A DNA stretch of 26,041 nt from assembly GCA_002336085.1 (NCBI GenBank), contig DDEH01000110.1, forward strand, positions 1 to 26,041. Direction: 5' to 3'. The notes beneath the pieces are model-generated. The model did no database searches and had not been told where the DNA came from. It was given only the letters and a program-made list of their open reading frames with translations. Every line of letters starts with the position of its first letter. Within the stretch, counting starts at the first letter, position 1. Shown here piece after piece: positions 6,638 to 13,694 of this stretch. Made by a program: the position numbers and the translations under genes. The DNA is from Flavobacteriales bacterium UBA1959. GTDB lineage: Bacteria > Bacteroidota > Bacteroidia > Flavobacteriales_D > Sanyastnellaceae.

Positions 6638-8209
6638 TTAGAGCCTTACGACGCTTAGTTTTCCGCGTATTGGCTGGGACTCATTCATTATCCAAGCTTC
6701 AATGATGTACGTTCCTGGTTGCATTCCCGACGTGTTCCAAACGTAGGGAGCAACAGCAGTTTCAAGGCTTACATCATGAACGAGTCGGCCACTTGAATCT
6801 GTAATACGCATGCGGTTAAGATTGCGCTCACCGCCAACATCGAGCGTAACATTTGAACCGATTGAGACGGGGTTTGGGGTGAACCGCAATTCCGTGACTG
6901 CAGGTTGTGTCTGGCCGCCATCTGCCGGGTCATAGCTCAGTCGGTACACAAACTGCTGTGTGCAGAGGTACAATTCTCCGCGGTTATTCTCGCCGAATCC
7001 AAATCGCGTTTCTTCCCAAGGCACGAATCCCCCTGGCACCTGAATATCGAGTTTAGTGCCTGTCCAAGCTCCGTCTGCTTGCTCGGATAAGGTCCAGAAT
7101 TTGTGGTCATAAAAACCGCAGGCGTCTGTGAATACGTAGTGACCGTATAAAGTAGGAATATCCACACCACGATAGCGATAGCCGCCTATGACGGAGCACC
7201 AGCCGTTCTCGTGCGGGTAGGAAAATATGGGCGGCTCAAGCGTGCCGTCAGGATCACAATCCTCCACAGGCTCGTAGCACATAGGGCCTTCCATGAGTCT
7301 CCATCCAAAATTCATTCCGCCTTCCGAATCGGCGCTTTCCATGCTAACTTCTTCCCAATCGACCTCACCAACATCTGCAATGAATTTATCTCCGGTCAAA
7401 CGATCAAAGCTCCATCTCCAAGGATTCCGAAAACCATAGGCCCAGATTTCATCCAATGCTTCAGGATCAGAAACAAAAGGATTATCTACGGGAATGGTAT
7501 ACGGCGCCAATCCATTGGTCTTGATGCGCAAAAGTTTCCCCAGAAGTGTTTGGAGGTTTTGGCCATTGCCAATGGGACCGTGATCATCGCCATCACTTCC
7601 TCCGCCGACCACTCCTGTCCCCGTTCCACCTCCATCTCCCGTGCTGATATAGAGGTAGCCATCTTGAGGGCCAAAATGCAGCTGCCCGCCATTGTGGCCC
7701 CGAGCAGGCTGTGTAAGCTCGAGCACTTCGTACCAATTTTCCGGGTCGGCTTGGGTATGGTCCGAATTCGTTCCAAAGCAAAGCAGCCGCTCGTCGAAAA
7801 ACTCCCCTGTTCCGTCCGGGCGGTAACCATTGTAGATGACATAGAAAAGACCGTTTTCTTCAAAATTGGGGTCAAGAACCAGATCGTTTAATCCTTGCTC
7901 ACTCATTATTCCATAGTCCACAATGTCCAATCCTGTTGAGCCAATATCAAGAAAAGGCGAATCGCGAACTTCACCATTGGCCTCATCAAACCACATTACC
8001 AAGCCGCTGTGGCATACGATTAGTAAGTTGCTTTCGTCTTGGGCGTGGGTCGCCGGTCGCACTGAAACAGGCCATTCTGCTCCAATCAATCGCTCGCCTA
8101 TGATGGCTTCGGGTGCAGATTGCCCATTAATGTTGCAAATACTGGCCAATGACAAGATTGCAAGACAGAGGTTTTTTCTAATGAAAACAAGGGAAAATGT
8201 GAATGGCAT
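6638..8209 (-). CDS. Secreted PQQ-dependent sugar dehydrogenase-like (GSDH) beta-propeller with T9SS sorting domain
   Basis: Soluble glucose/sorbosone dehydrogenases oxidise sugars with PQQ and pass electrons to external acceptors. The 523-residue protein has a signal peptide (ending around ICNINGQ, residue 30) and a six-bladed propeller domain (about 40-428). Family positions are present: EQGL with Gln105 in MSEQGLNDLVLDPNF, ARGHNGGQL with His172 (catalytic base position), and YGFRNPWRW with Arg261-Asn262. A DGGGTGTG/DGDDHG loop near 192-211 may bind calcium. The end (about 440-523, RFTPNPVSIGSN to the final SVVRL) is a T9SS type A sorting domain, so the enzyme should reach the cell surface or be released. 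An upstream ATG at 8239 lies inside the promoter box, so the start is 8209. It is divergent to a multiheme cytochrome. Confidence 0.88.
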   Translation of the reverse strand: MPFTFSLVFIRKNLCLAILSLASICNINGQSAPEAIIGERLIGAEWPVSVRPATHAQDESNLLIVCHSGLVMWFDEANGEVRDSPFLDIGSTGLDIVDYGIMSEQGLNDLVLDPNFEENGLFYVIYNGYRPDGTGEFFDERLLCFGTNSDHTQADPENWYEVLELTQPARGHNGGQLHFGPQDGYLYISTGDGGGTGTGVVGGGSDGDDHGPIGNGQNLQTLLGKLLRIKTNGLAPYTIPVDNPFVSDPEALDEIWAYGFRNPWRWSFDRLTGDKFIADVGEVDWEEVSMESADSEGGMNFGWRLMEGPMCYEPVEDCDPDGTLEPPIFSYPHENGWCSVIGGYRYRGVDIPTLYGHYVFTDACGFYDHKFWTLSEQADGAWTGTKLDIQVPGGFVPWEETRFGFGENNRGELYLCTQQFVYRLSYDPADGGQTQPAVTELRFTPNPVSIGSNVTLDVGGERNLNRMRITDSSGRLVHDVSLETAVAPYVWNTSGMQPGTYIIEAWIMNESQPIRGKLSVVRL

Positions 8210-8236
8210 GGTGATGTTTTGTTCTCTAACTTGAGA

Positions 8237-8263
8237 CAAAGATACCTACAGCTATTCCTGCAA
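8237..8263 (-). promoter_or_regulatory. Promoter of the GSDH-like gene
   Basis: On the minus strand TATCTTTG (8244 down to 8237) is a perfect -7 box, with CTTG at 8264-8261 as a -33 candidate, 16 nt away, slightly shorter than usual. The start codon at 8209 is 27 nt downstream. The CTTG bases are also part of CAAGTTTG (8261-8268) on the plus strand, one mismatch from a -7 box pointing at the cytochrome gene, so the two divergent promoters may overlap. Confidence 0.6.
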
Positions 8264-8285
8264 GTTTGCTGGGATTCAATTCTTC

Positions 8286-10250
8286 ATGACACGCACTACT
8301 ATTTTTGCATTTTTTTTGCCTTTGATTGCCGTTTCCACTGGCGTCTTTTTGACATCTGCGGAAGACCCGCATAAGAAGTTTAAAGGGGATGATGCCGCAA
8401 TGATGCGCTTGCGCATGGGAGAACTGTGTACAGAGGAGGGAGTGTATTTTACGGGTTCGGGAAATTGTGTGAATTGCCATGCTCCGGACCCTGCGGGTGA
8501 AGCGTTGGTGGATGGGAATGGCCATACCGTGAGTCCCGTTGTGGATTGGCAGGCCACGATGATGGCTAACAGTGCACGAGATCCATTCTGGAAGGCCAAG
8601 GTTGCGCACGAAGGTTTGGTCAATCCAGAACATCGGGAGTCGATTGAGAATGTCTGCACCGCATGCCACGCCCCCCAGGGCTTTCATGAAGCTCATCTAA
8701 CAGGATCAGCTGGGCCAAACGGTTACACAATGGAGGACTTGGCGGATGATGCGTTGGGATTGGATGGAGTCGGTTGTGCGGCATGTCACACCATTGATGA
8801 CATCAACTTGGCCGGACGTTCAAACGGTGATTTGCCGATTAATCCTGAGAATGTTGCTTGGGGTGGTTTTGAAAATCCTTGGGATGGCCTCATGAGCGGG
8901 CAGACAGGCTTCATTCCCGTTTACGGTGAACACATGCGCAATAGTGAAGTATGCGCCAGTTGCCACTCGCTTTACGTGCACACTCAGGATCTAGCGGGAG
9001 AAGAGACGGGACAAGTGTACTTCGAGCAGACCACGTATCTCGAATGGGTCAATTCTGCTTTTAACGCGGAAAATGTGCAGTGCCAGGGATGCCACATGCC
9101 ACTTGTGGAAGGTGGAGCAATTGCAGCTACTCAGCCCAATTGGCTATTCCCACAGCGGTTTGGCAAGCATCATTTGGTGGGTGGAAATGCGTTCATGCTC
9201 AAGTTGATGAGGGAGAATGCTGTTGCATTGGAACTCAGCGCAAGCCCTGCACAATTTGACTCTACCATTGCCCGAACGGAGCGTTCTTTGCAAAATGAAT
9301 CGGCTCAACTTAAGGTAATCCAATTGCAATCCCCCGCAGGCGAATGGGCATTTGAAGTGGAGGTTAAAAATGAGACGGGCCATAAATTGCCGAGTGGATA
9401 TCCTTCGCGTATGGTCTTTTTGGAATTTATTTTGACTTCGCTGTCGGGGGACACTTTATTTCATAGCGGAAAGTGGACGCAGGAGGATGGTGTGATTGGT
9501 CGTGACGTTACCTATGAACCTCATTGGAATGAGATTTCTTCGGAAGATCAAGTGCAGGTGTATGAGACTGTATTTGGGGATGTTTCCGGAACGCCAACTC
9601 AACTTCTTGAGCGGGCATCGCTCTTACTAAAAGACAATCGAGTCCCGCCACGTGGGTTCTATTCAAATCATGTCACTTACGATACAGTTCGATTTGGTCC
9701 AATGGCTGAATTGGATTTTGACTTCAACCACTATCGCAAGGAGGATGGTTCCACAGGAGATGAAGGTTCGGGCACGGACCGATTGGTTTATCGAATTACG
9801 GATGTTTCAGGATCAAAATCGGTCGAGGCTCAGGTGCGTTTGCATTACGTTGCTGTTCCGGCTCGATGGGTCAGCGGTATGTTTGAATATGCTGGCCAGT
9901 CTGAAGCTATCGCAACTTTTGAATCCATGTTTAATGCCACGGATCGGACACCGGTTCTCATGAAGGCCAAGAGTGTCAATGGATGGATGGGCTATATTGG
10001 AGAAGTTGAACAGTGGCGCGTAGCTCCAAATCCGGTTGCTGATGGTAAACAGATTCGATTGATTCCTCCAGCAGGTGAAATGGCCGAAGAGGTTTGGTTG
10101 ACTGACGCAAATGGTCGGGTTATTCGGGAAATATCAGTTCATGAAGCGATGAATGGTCACCACGTTTCCGATTTGGCATCAGGAATCTATTTTGCGCGAA
10201 TTCATCAGGTTGACGGGGATTGGCAGGAGGTACGATGGATAAGGATGTAG
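8286..10250 (+). CDS. Secreted five-heme cytochrome c with T9SS sorting domain
   Basis: The 654-residue protein has a signal peptide (MTRTTIFAFFLPLIAVSTGVFLTSA) and five CxxCH heme-binding motifs in its first 270 residues: CVNCH (61-65), CTACH (124-128), CAACH (164-168), CASCH (223-227) and CQGCH (266-270). Further histidines, including HH near 295, can supply distal ligands. A beta-rich domain follows (about 310-575), with ETGHKLPSGYPSRM, a segment seen in related multiheme cytochromes. The last 80 residues (WRVAPNPVADG to the C-terminus) are a T9SS type A sorting domain, so the hemes should end up on the outer surface. Function is probably extracellular or surface electron transfer; the electron donor is not known, but the divergent sugar dehydrogenase is an obvious candidate. 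Not a recognised nitrite reductase or hydroxylamine oxidoreductase by eye. Confidence 0.9.
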   Translation: MTRTTIFAFFLPLIAVSTGVFLTSAEDPHKKFKGDDAAMMRLRMGELCTEEGVYFTGSGNCVNCHAPDPAGEALVDGNGHTVSPVVDWQATMMANSARDPFWKAKVAHEGLVNPEHRESIENVCTACHAPQGFHEAHLTGSAGPNGYTMEDLADDALGLDGVGCAACHTIDDINLAGRSNGDLPINPENVAWGGFENPWDGLMSGQTGFIPVYGEHMRNSEVCASCHSLYVHTQDLAGEETGQVYFEQTTYLEWVNSAFNAENVQCQGCHMPLVEGGAIAATQPNWLFPQRFGKHHLVGGNAFMLKLMRENAVALELSASPAQFDSTIARTERSLQNESAQLKVIQLQSPAGEWAFEVEVKNETGHKLPSGYPSRMVFLEFILTSLSGDTLFHSGKWTQEDGVIGRDVTYEPHWNEISSEDQVQVYETVFGDVSGTPTQLLERASLLLKDNRVPPRGFYSNHVTYDTVRFGPMAELDFDFNHYRKEDGSTGDEGSGTDRLVYRITDVSGSKSVEAQVRLHYVAVPARWVSGMFEYAGQSEAIATFESMFNATDRTPVLMKAKSVNGWMGYIGEVEQWRVAPNPVADGKQIRLIPPAGEMAEEVWLTDANGRVIREISVHEAMNGHHVSDLASGIYFARIHQVDGDWQEVRWIRM

Positions 10251-10437
10251 TTTTTATCGCCCTTGTTTAGAATGAATCTAAATTACCTGATTCAGGCGAT
10301 GGTATCATGAACAGGAAAAATCGAATTTTGTCTTGAAACATACCGGCCTTCTCATGCAGTGAGGGGAGCATTGTGGTAGGTTTATGCCCGTCGAATTGAG
10401 ACGTCCCGTTCTCGGGATATAAAGATTGCTTGTGCGT
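10251..10437. other. Intergenic region between convergent genes, with inverted repeats
   Basis: There is no open frame of note. TTTAGA (10266-10271) pairs with TCTAAA (10277-10282) over a 5-nt loop, inside a wider ATCGCC (10256-10261)/GGCGAT (10295-10300) pairing. A further short repeat TCCCG/CGGGA lies near 10394-10410. This is probably the 3' untranslated and termination zone of the cytochrome gene and of proline dehydrogenase. No clean hairpin with a U-tract is present. Confidence 0.45.
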
Positions 10438-11694
10438 TTACTTTTCATTTTGCACGCTCTCGTCGGTTCGACGGGCCTTTTCCCGACGGATTAATTCCAG
10501 TTCCCGTGAGGTTTGACCCGCCACGGATGTATTCTCTTCAGCGCGTCGGATGAGGTAAGGAATTGTCTCGTTGATTGGTCCATACGGCACGTATTTGGCC
10601 ACGCGGTAATTTGAACGAGCAAGGTTGAAGCTAATGGGGTCACTCATGCCGAGCAATTGAGCGAACCAGATTCGTTCATCATTTCGTTCGATGCCCATCT
10701 CGGACATCTTTCTGCACAAAAGTGCATTGCTCTCTTCATTGTGACTACCTGCGCAAAGCGCAATTCGATCGAGGTGGGAAATGCACCACTCCAAGGCACA
10801 ATTAAAATCGCGGTCGGTGGTGGCTTTATTGGGTTGGATAGGCGATGCATATCCGCGGTCTAACGCCCGCTCGTGTTCTTTTTCCATGTAAGCCCCCCGA
10901 ACGAGTTTTACGCCGACTTGGAATCCCTCGGACTCACCCATGCTAGTGAGTGCCTTTAGGTAGTCCAGTCGATCGGTGCGGTACAATTGCACTGTGTTAT
11001 AAACGACTGTGCGGTTGACGTTCCATTTCCGCATGGCTGATTCGGCCAGTGCATCAATTGTGGATTGTACCCAGCTTTCTTCTGCATCGATGAATACAGG
11101 CTTTCCAATGGAAGCTGATTCTTCGCAAAGGGCATAGAAACGGGCTTGCACCCGACTCCACGCTTCCTTTTCCGCAGGGCTCAGTGACAAGTGTGCAGAT
11201 TCAATCCCTTGAAGAGGCTTTAGGGACGCTCCAACTTTTTCGAGCAACGCTGTCGACGCAAGACCACTGACTTTGAATACAGAAAAAGCATGCCGATCAT
11301 CTCCTTCGGTGGATTGAATGGCGCGCATGATTTCTGCTTTGGTAAGATCCCACTCTGACTCGGAGTCTTTGCCTTCTGCGCTGTAGTCGAGGATGGTCTT
11401 GACTCGGTTGTCTGCAAGGGTGGAAATGGTGGAATCACACTCGCCAATGGTTTCACCTCCACAGAAATGGCTATAAACGGTCGGGCGAATGGCCCATCCG
11501 ATGGGTATGCGAAGCATCAACGCGATGTTCACCAACACCTTGCCTATTTTGACTAATACGGGACTGCCAACTGTAGAAAAGAGCACAAGGGCTTTTTTGA
11601 GTTGGATTGAATTTAGGTGCGCAAACGCTTGTTCCGTATTCTCAAAATCCGGAAGATTTCCGGATTGGGATTGGATGCGTTTCGATTGACTCAT
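10438..11694 (-). CDS. Proline dehydrogenase
   Basis: This FAD enzyme oxidises proline to pyrroline-5-carboxylate and feeds electrons to the quinone pool at the inner membrane. The 418-residue protein is a stand-alone PRODH barrel, not fused to the P5C dehydrogenase. Family segments seen are VFKVSGLAS (beta strand 1), PVFIDAEESW, YNTVQLYRTD, GVKLVRGAYMEKE, CAGSHNEES, WFAQLLGMSD and the C-terminal YVPYGPINETIPYLIRRAEEN, which carries the substrate-binding Arg-Arg pair. The N-terminus LPDFENTEQAFAHLNSIQLKKA is the usual Bacteroidota lead-in. The ATG at 11694 is chosen because an upstream ATG at 11727 falls in the -7 box. No P5C dehydrogenase gene is nearby. Confidence 0.95.
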   Translation of the reverse strand: MSQSKRIQSQSGNLPDFENTEQAFAHLNSIQLKKALVLFSTVGSPVLVKIGKVLVNIALMLRIPIGWAIRPTVYSHFCGGETIGECDSTISTLADNRVKTILDYSAEGKDSESEWDLTKAEIMRAIQSTEGDDRHAFSVFKVSGLASTALLEKVGASLKPLQGIESAHLSLSPAEKEAWSRVQARFYALCEESASIGKPVFIDAEESWVQSTIDALAESAMRKWNVNRTVVYNTVQLYRTDRLDYLKALTSMGESEGFQVGVKLVRGAYMEKEHERALDRGYASPIQPNKATTDRDFNCALEWCISHLDRIALCAGSHNEESNALLCRKMSEMGIERNDERIWFAQLLGMSDPISFNLARSNYRVAKYVPYGPINETIPYLIRRAEENTSVAGQTSRELELIRREKARRTDESVQNEK

Positions 11695-11724
11695 TTTATT
11701 GGAACGGATCGTTGACCGTGTGTG

Positions 11725-11732
11725 CAAATATA
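11725..11732 (-). promoter_or_regulatory. -7 promoter box of proline dehydrogenase
   Basis: On the minus strand this is TATATTTG, an exact TAnnTTTG match followed by CACACA. It lies 30 nt before the ATG at 11694. No clear TTG is found at the -33 position. It excludes the upstream in-frame ATG at 11727. Confidence 0.6.
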
Positions 11733-11804
11733 CGCAGCCTTGCTTCGAACACCGGGGATCTTCATCCTAAGTACCTCGAGGTGGAAAGGTCCTGGTCTTG
11801 GCGT

Positions 11805-11812
11805 TATATTCG
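11805..11812 (+). promoter_or_regulatory. Possible -7 box of the dipeptidase operon
   Basis: TATATTCG differs from TAnnTTTG at one base and lies 29 nt before the ATG at 11842. It would drive the coupled dipeptidase, lipoprotein and BNR-repeat genes. No -33 element is clear. Confidence 0.35.
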
Positions 11813-11841
11813 TTGGTCTAAACATTCGAAACCAAATTCCC

Positions 11842-13236
11842 ATGACGCGTTGTTCTGCCTATATCCAAGAGAATCGAGACCGGTTCCTGAACGAGTTGTG
11901 TGACCTTTTGCGCATACCATCAGTATCCGCGGATCCGTCATTTTCTGGTGACGTCAACAAATGTGCTGAATCGGTAGCGAATCACTTGCGTTCCGCTGGA
12001 GCAGATGCAGTGGAGATCATTCCAACCGGCGGTTATCCCGTAGTTTATGGGGAGAAAATCATTTCACTAGACGCACCAACAGTGCTGGTCTACGGCCACT
12101 ACGATGTGCAGCCTGCAGATCCATTGGAGCTATGGGACTCTCCGGCTTTTGAACCGGTAATTAAAAAAACTGACCTCCACCCGGAGGGTGCGATATTTGC
12201 GCGAGGCGCTTGCGATGATAAGGGTCAAATGTTTATGCACATAAAAGCGCTGGAGGCCATGGTGCAATCGGGCGCTTTGTATTGCAATGTCAAATTTATG
12301 ATTGAGGGAGAGGAGGAAGTGGGGTCGGCCCACCTCGAACCATTTCTTGAAGAACACCGCGACAAGTTGGCAGCGGACATAGTGTTGGTGAGTGATACAG
12401 GAATCATTGCGAATGATATTCCTTCTATCACTGTCGGACTTCGTGGACTGAGCTATGTGGAGGTTGAGATTACAGGCCCTAACCGTGATTTGCACAGCGG
12501 ACTGTATGGCGGAGCCGCTCCTAACCCAATAAATATCCTCTGTGAGATGATCGCGTCGCTGAAAAACGAAGATCAGCGCATCATGGTTGACGGCTTTTAT
12601 GATGACGTGGTGGAGTTGAGTGCCTCCGATAGGCAAGCTATGGCGGAGGCGCCATTTGATGAAGAAGATTATAAATCGAGCATTGACATTGGAGCGGTGG
12701 AAGGAGAGAAAGGGTATTCGGCTCCGGAACGGATGAGCATTCGTCCAACATTGGACGTCAACGGAATCTGGGGTGGATACACAGGAGATGGTGCCAAAAC
12801 CGTCATCGCGAGTAAAGCCTCTGCTAAGATTTCCATGCGTTTGGTTCCCAACCAAGACCCTGAGACGATTACAGCGTTGTTTGAGAAGCATTTTAATGCA
12901 ATTGCGCCCCCTTCTGTTTCGGTAAAAATCACTCCAATGCATGGAGGTCAGCCAGCAGTAACACCGACCGACTCTTTGGCTTACCAAGCGGCATCTGCCG
13001 CAATGGAGAGTTCGTTTGGCCGAAAACCTGTTCCGTTCCGAGGCGGCGGTTCAATCCCAATTGTCGCCAGTTTTGAGCAAATTTTGGGATTGAAAACCGT
13101 GTTGATGGGATTTGGCCTGGATAGTGATGCCATCCATTCCCCCAACGAGCACTACGGGGTCTTTAATTATTTCAAAGGAATTGAGACCATTCCTTTGTTC
13201 CACGAAAACTTTGCCCGTTTGAGCCAACAAGGATGA
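11842..13236 (+). CDS. M20 family metallo-dipeptidase
   Basis: The 464-residue protein belongs to the M20/CNDP-type peptidases, which use two zinc ions to hydrolyse dipeptides. Metal and catalytic positions are visible: His86 and Asp88 in VYGHYDVQP, Asp125 in GACDDKGQ, Glu157-Glu158 in MIEGEEEVGS, Asp185 in VSDTG, His218 in DLHSGLYGG and His432 in IHSPNEH. The lid domain occupies the middle (about 195-340). There is no signal peptide from the chosen ATG at 11842, so it is cytoplasmic. The frame extends upstream to an ATG at 11722, but that part overlaps the proline dehydrogenase promoter and lacks family character. Its stop overlaps the next start by 4 nt (ATGA at 13233-13236). Confidence 0.94.
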   Translation: MTRCSAYIQENRDRFLNELCDLLRIPSVSADPSFSGDVNKCAESVANHLRSAGADAVEIIPTGGYPVVYGEKIISLDAPTVLVYGHYDVQPADPLELWDSPAFEPVIKKTDLHPEGAIFARGACDDKGQMFMHIKALEAMVQSGALYCNVKFMIEGEEEVGSAHLEPFLEEHRDKLAADIVLVSDTGIIANDIPSITVGLRGLSYVEVEITGPNRDLHSGLYGGAAPNPINILCEMIASLKNEDQRIMVDGFYDDVVELSASDRQAMAEAPFDEEDYKSSIDIGAVEGEKGYSAPERMSIRPTLDVNGIWGGYTGDGAKTVIASKASAKISMRLVPNQDPETITALFEKHFNAIAPPSVSVKITPMHGGQPAVTPTDSLAYQAASAAMESSFGRKPVPFRGGGSIPIVASFEQILGLKTVLMGFGLDSDAIHSPNEHYGVFNYFKGIETIPLFHENFARLSQQG

Positions 13237-13694
13237 GTCGACTTGGCTTCATAGGAATAATTCTGTTTGGGCTGACCCTGATTGCCGGATGCAACTTGGT
13301 CCAACCGCTGGAGGTGTCCAGCGTGGAAGGACTGGAAAATATTGCTATCGGTCGGGGGGGGCTGGAAGGAGAATTCACGGTTGTCTTCAGTAACCCCAAT
13401 CCATTTCCCATTCAAGCGAAAGGGGTGGAAGTGGAGGTGTTTGTAAATGGCAAGAAAGTTGGCCTCGTTTCTCTTCCTGAAGCACAAGCTATTGCCAAAG
13501 GACAAGGGGAATTACAGTTGGAATTCGACACTGAAAAAGGGGCTTTGCTTCAAATAATTGAAGCCAACTTGATGAATTTTCTGCTGGGACAAGATGTCAA
13601 ATTGGCGGTCAAAGGCAATGTGAAAGGGAGTGCCTTTGGCATTGAGCTCACGGTGCCTGTTGAGGCAGAACAAAATTTAAAAATTCAATTGTGA
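13233..13694 (+). CDS. LEA14-like (LEA type 2) lipoprotein
   Basis: The 153-residue protein has a lipoprotein signal with lipobox LIAGC (Cys20), then a single beta-sandwich domain. The segments EFTVVFSNPNPFPIQAKGVEVEVF and VNGKKVGLVSL fit the LEA14/WHy fold, in which Asn-Pro-Asn-Pro-Phe/Tyr is the hallmark. It is likely anchored in the inner or outer membrane facing the periplasm. Such proteins are common in Bacteroidota without a defined function. It overlaps by 4 nt with the peptidase gene and by 1 nt with the next gene (TGATG at 13692-13696), so translation of the three should be coupled. Confidence 0.85.
   Translation: MSRLGFIGIILFGLTLIAGCNLVQPLEVSSVEGLENIAIGRGGLEGEFTVVFSNPNPFPIQAKGVEVEVFVNGKKVGLVSLPEAQAIAKGQGELQLEFDTEKGALLQIIEANLMNFLLGQDVKLAVKGNVKGSAFGIELTVPVEAEQNLKIQL

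Noticed and set aside
7211..7891. 226-codon open frame on the plus strand
   Set aside because: It is antisense to the GSDH-like gene, whose conserved motifs cover the same bases.
8210..8239. Upstream start of the GSDH-like protein at 8239
   Set aside because: This ATG lies within the TATCTTTG promoter box, and the signal peptide fits the start at 8209.
10390..10412. TCCCG/CGGGA hairpin as an intrinsic terminator
   Set aside because: The stem is only 5 bp and no U-tract follows on either strand.
11722..11841. Forty-residue extension of the M20 peptidase
   Set aside because: It overlaps the promoter of the divergent proline dehydrogenase and has no similarity to M20 N-termini.
12130..12987. 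285-codon open frame on the minus strand
   Set aside because: It is antisense to the M20 peptidase, has many rare-looking Arg/His/Cys residues and no domain.
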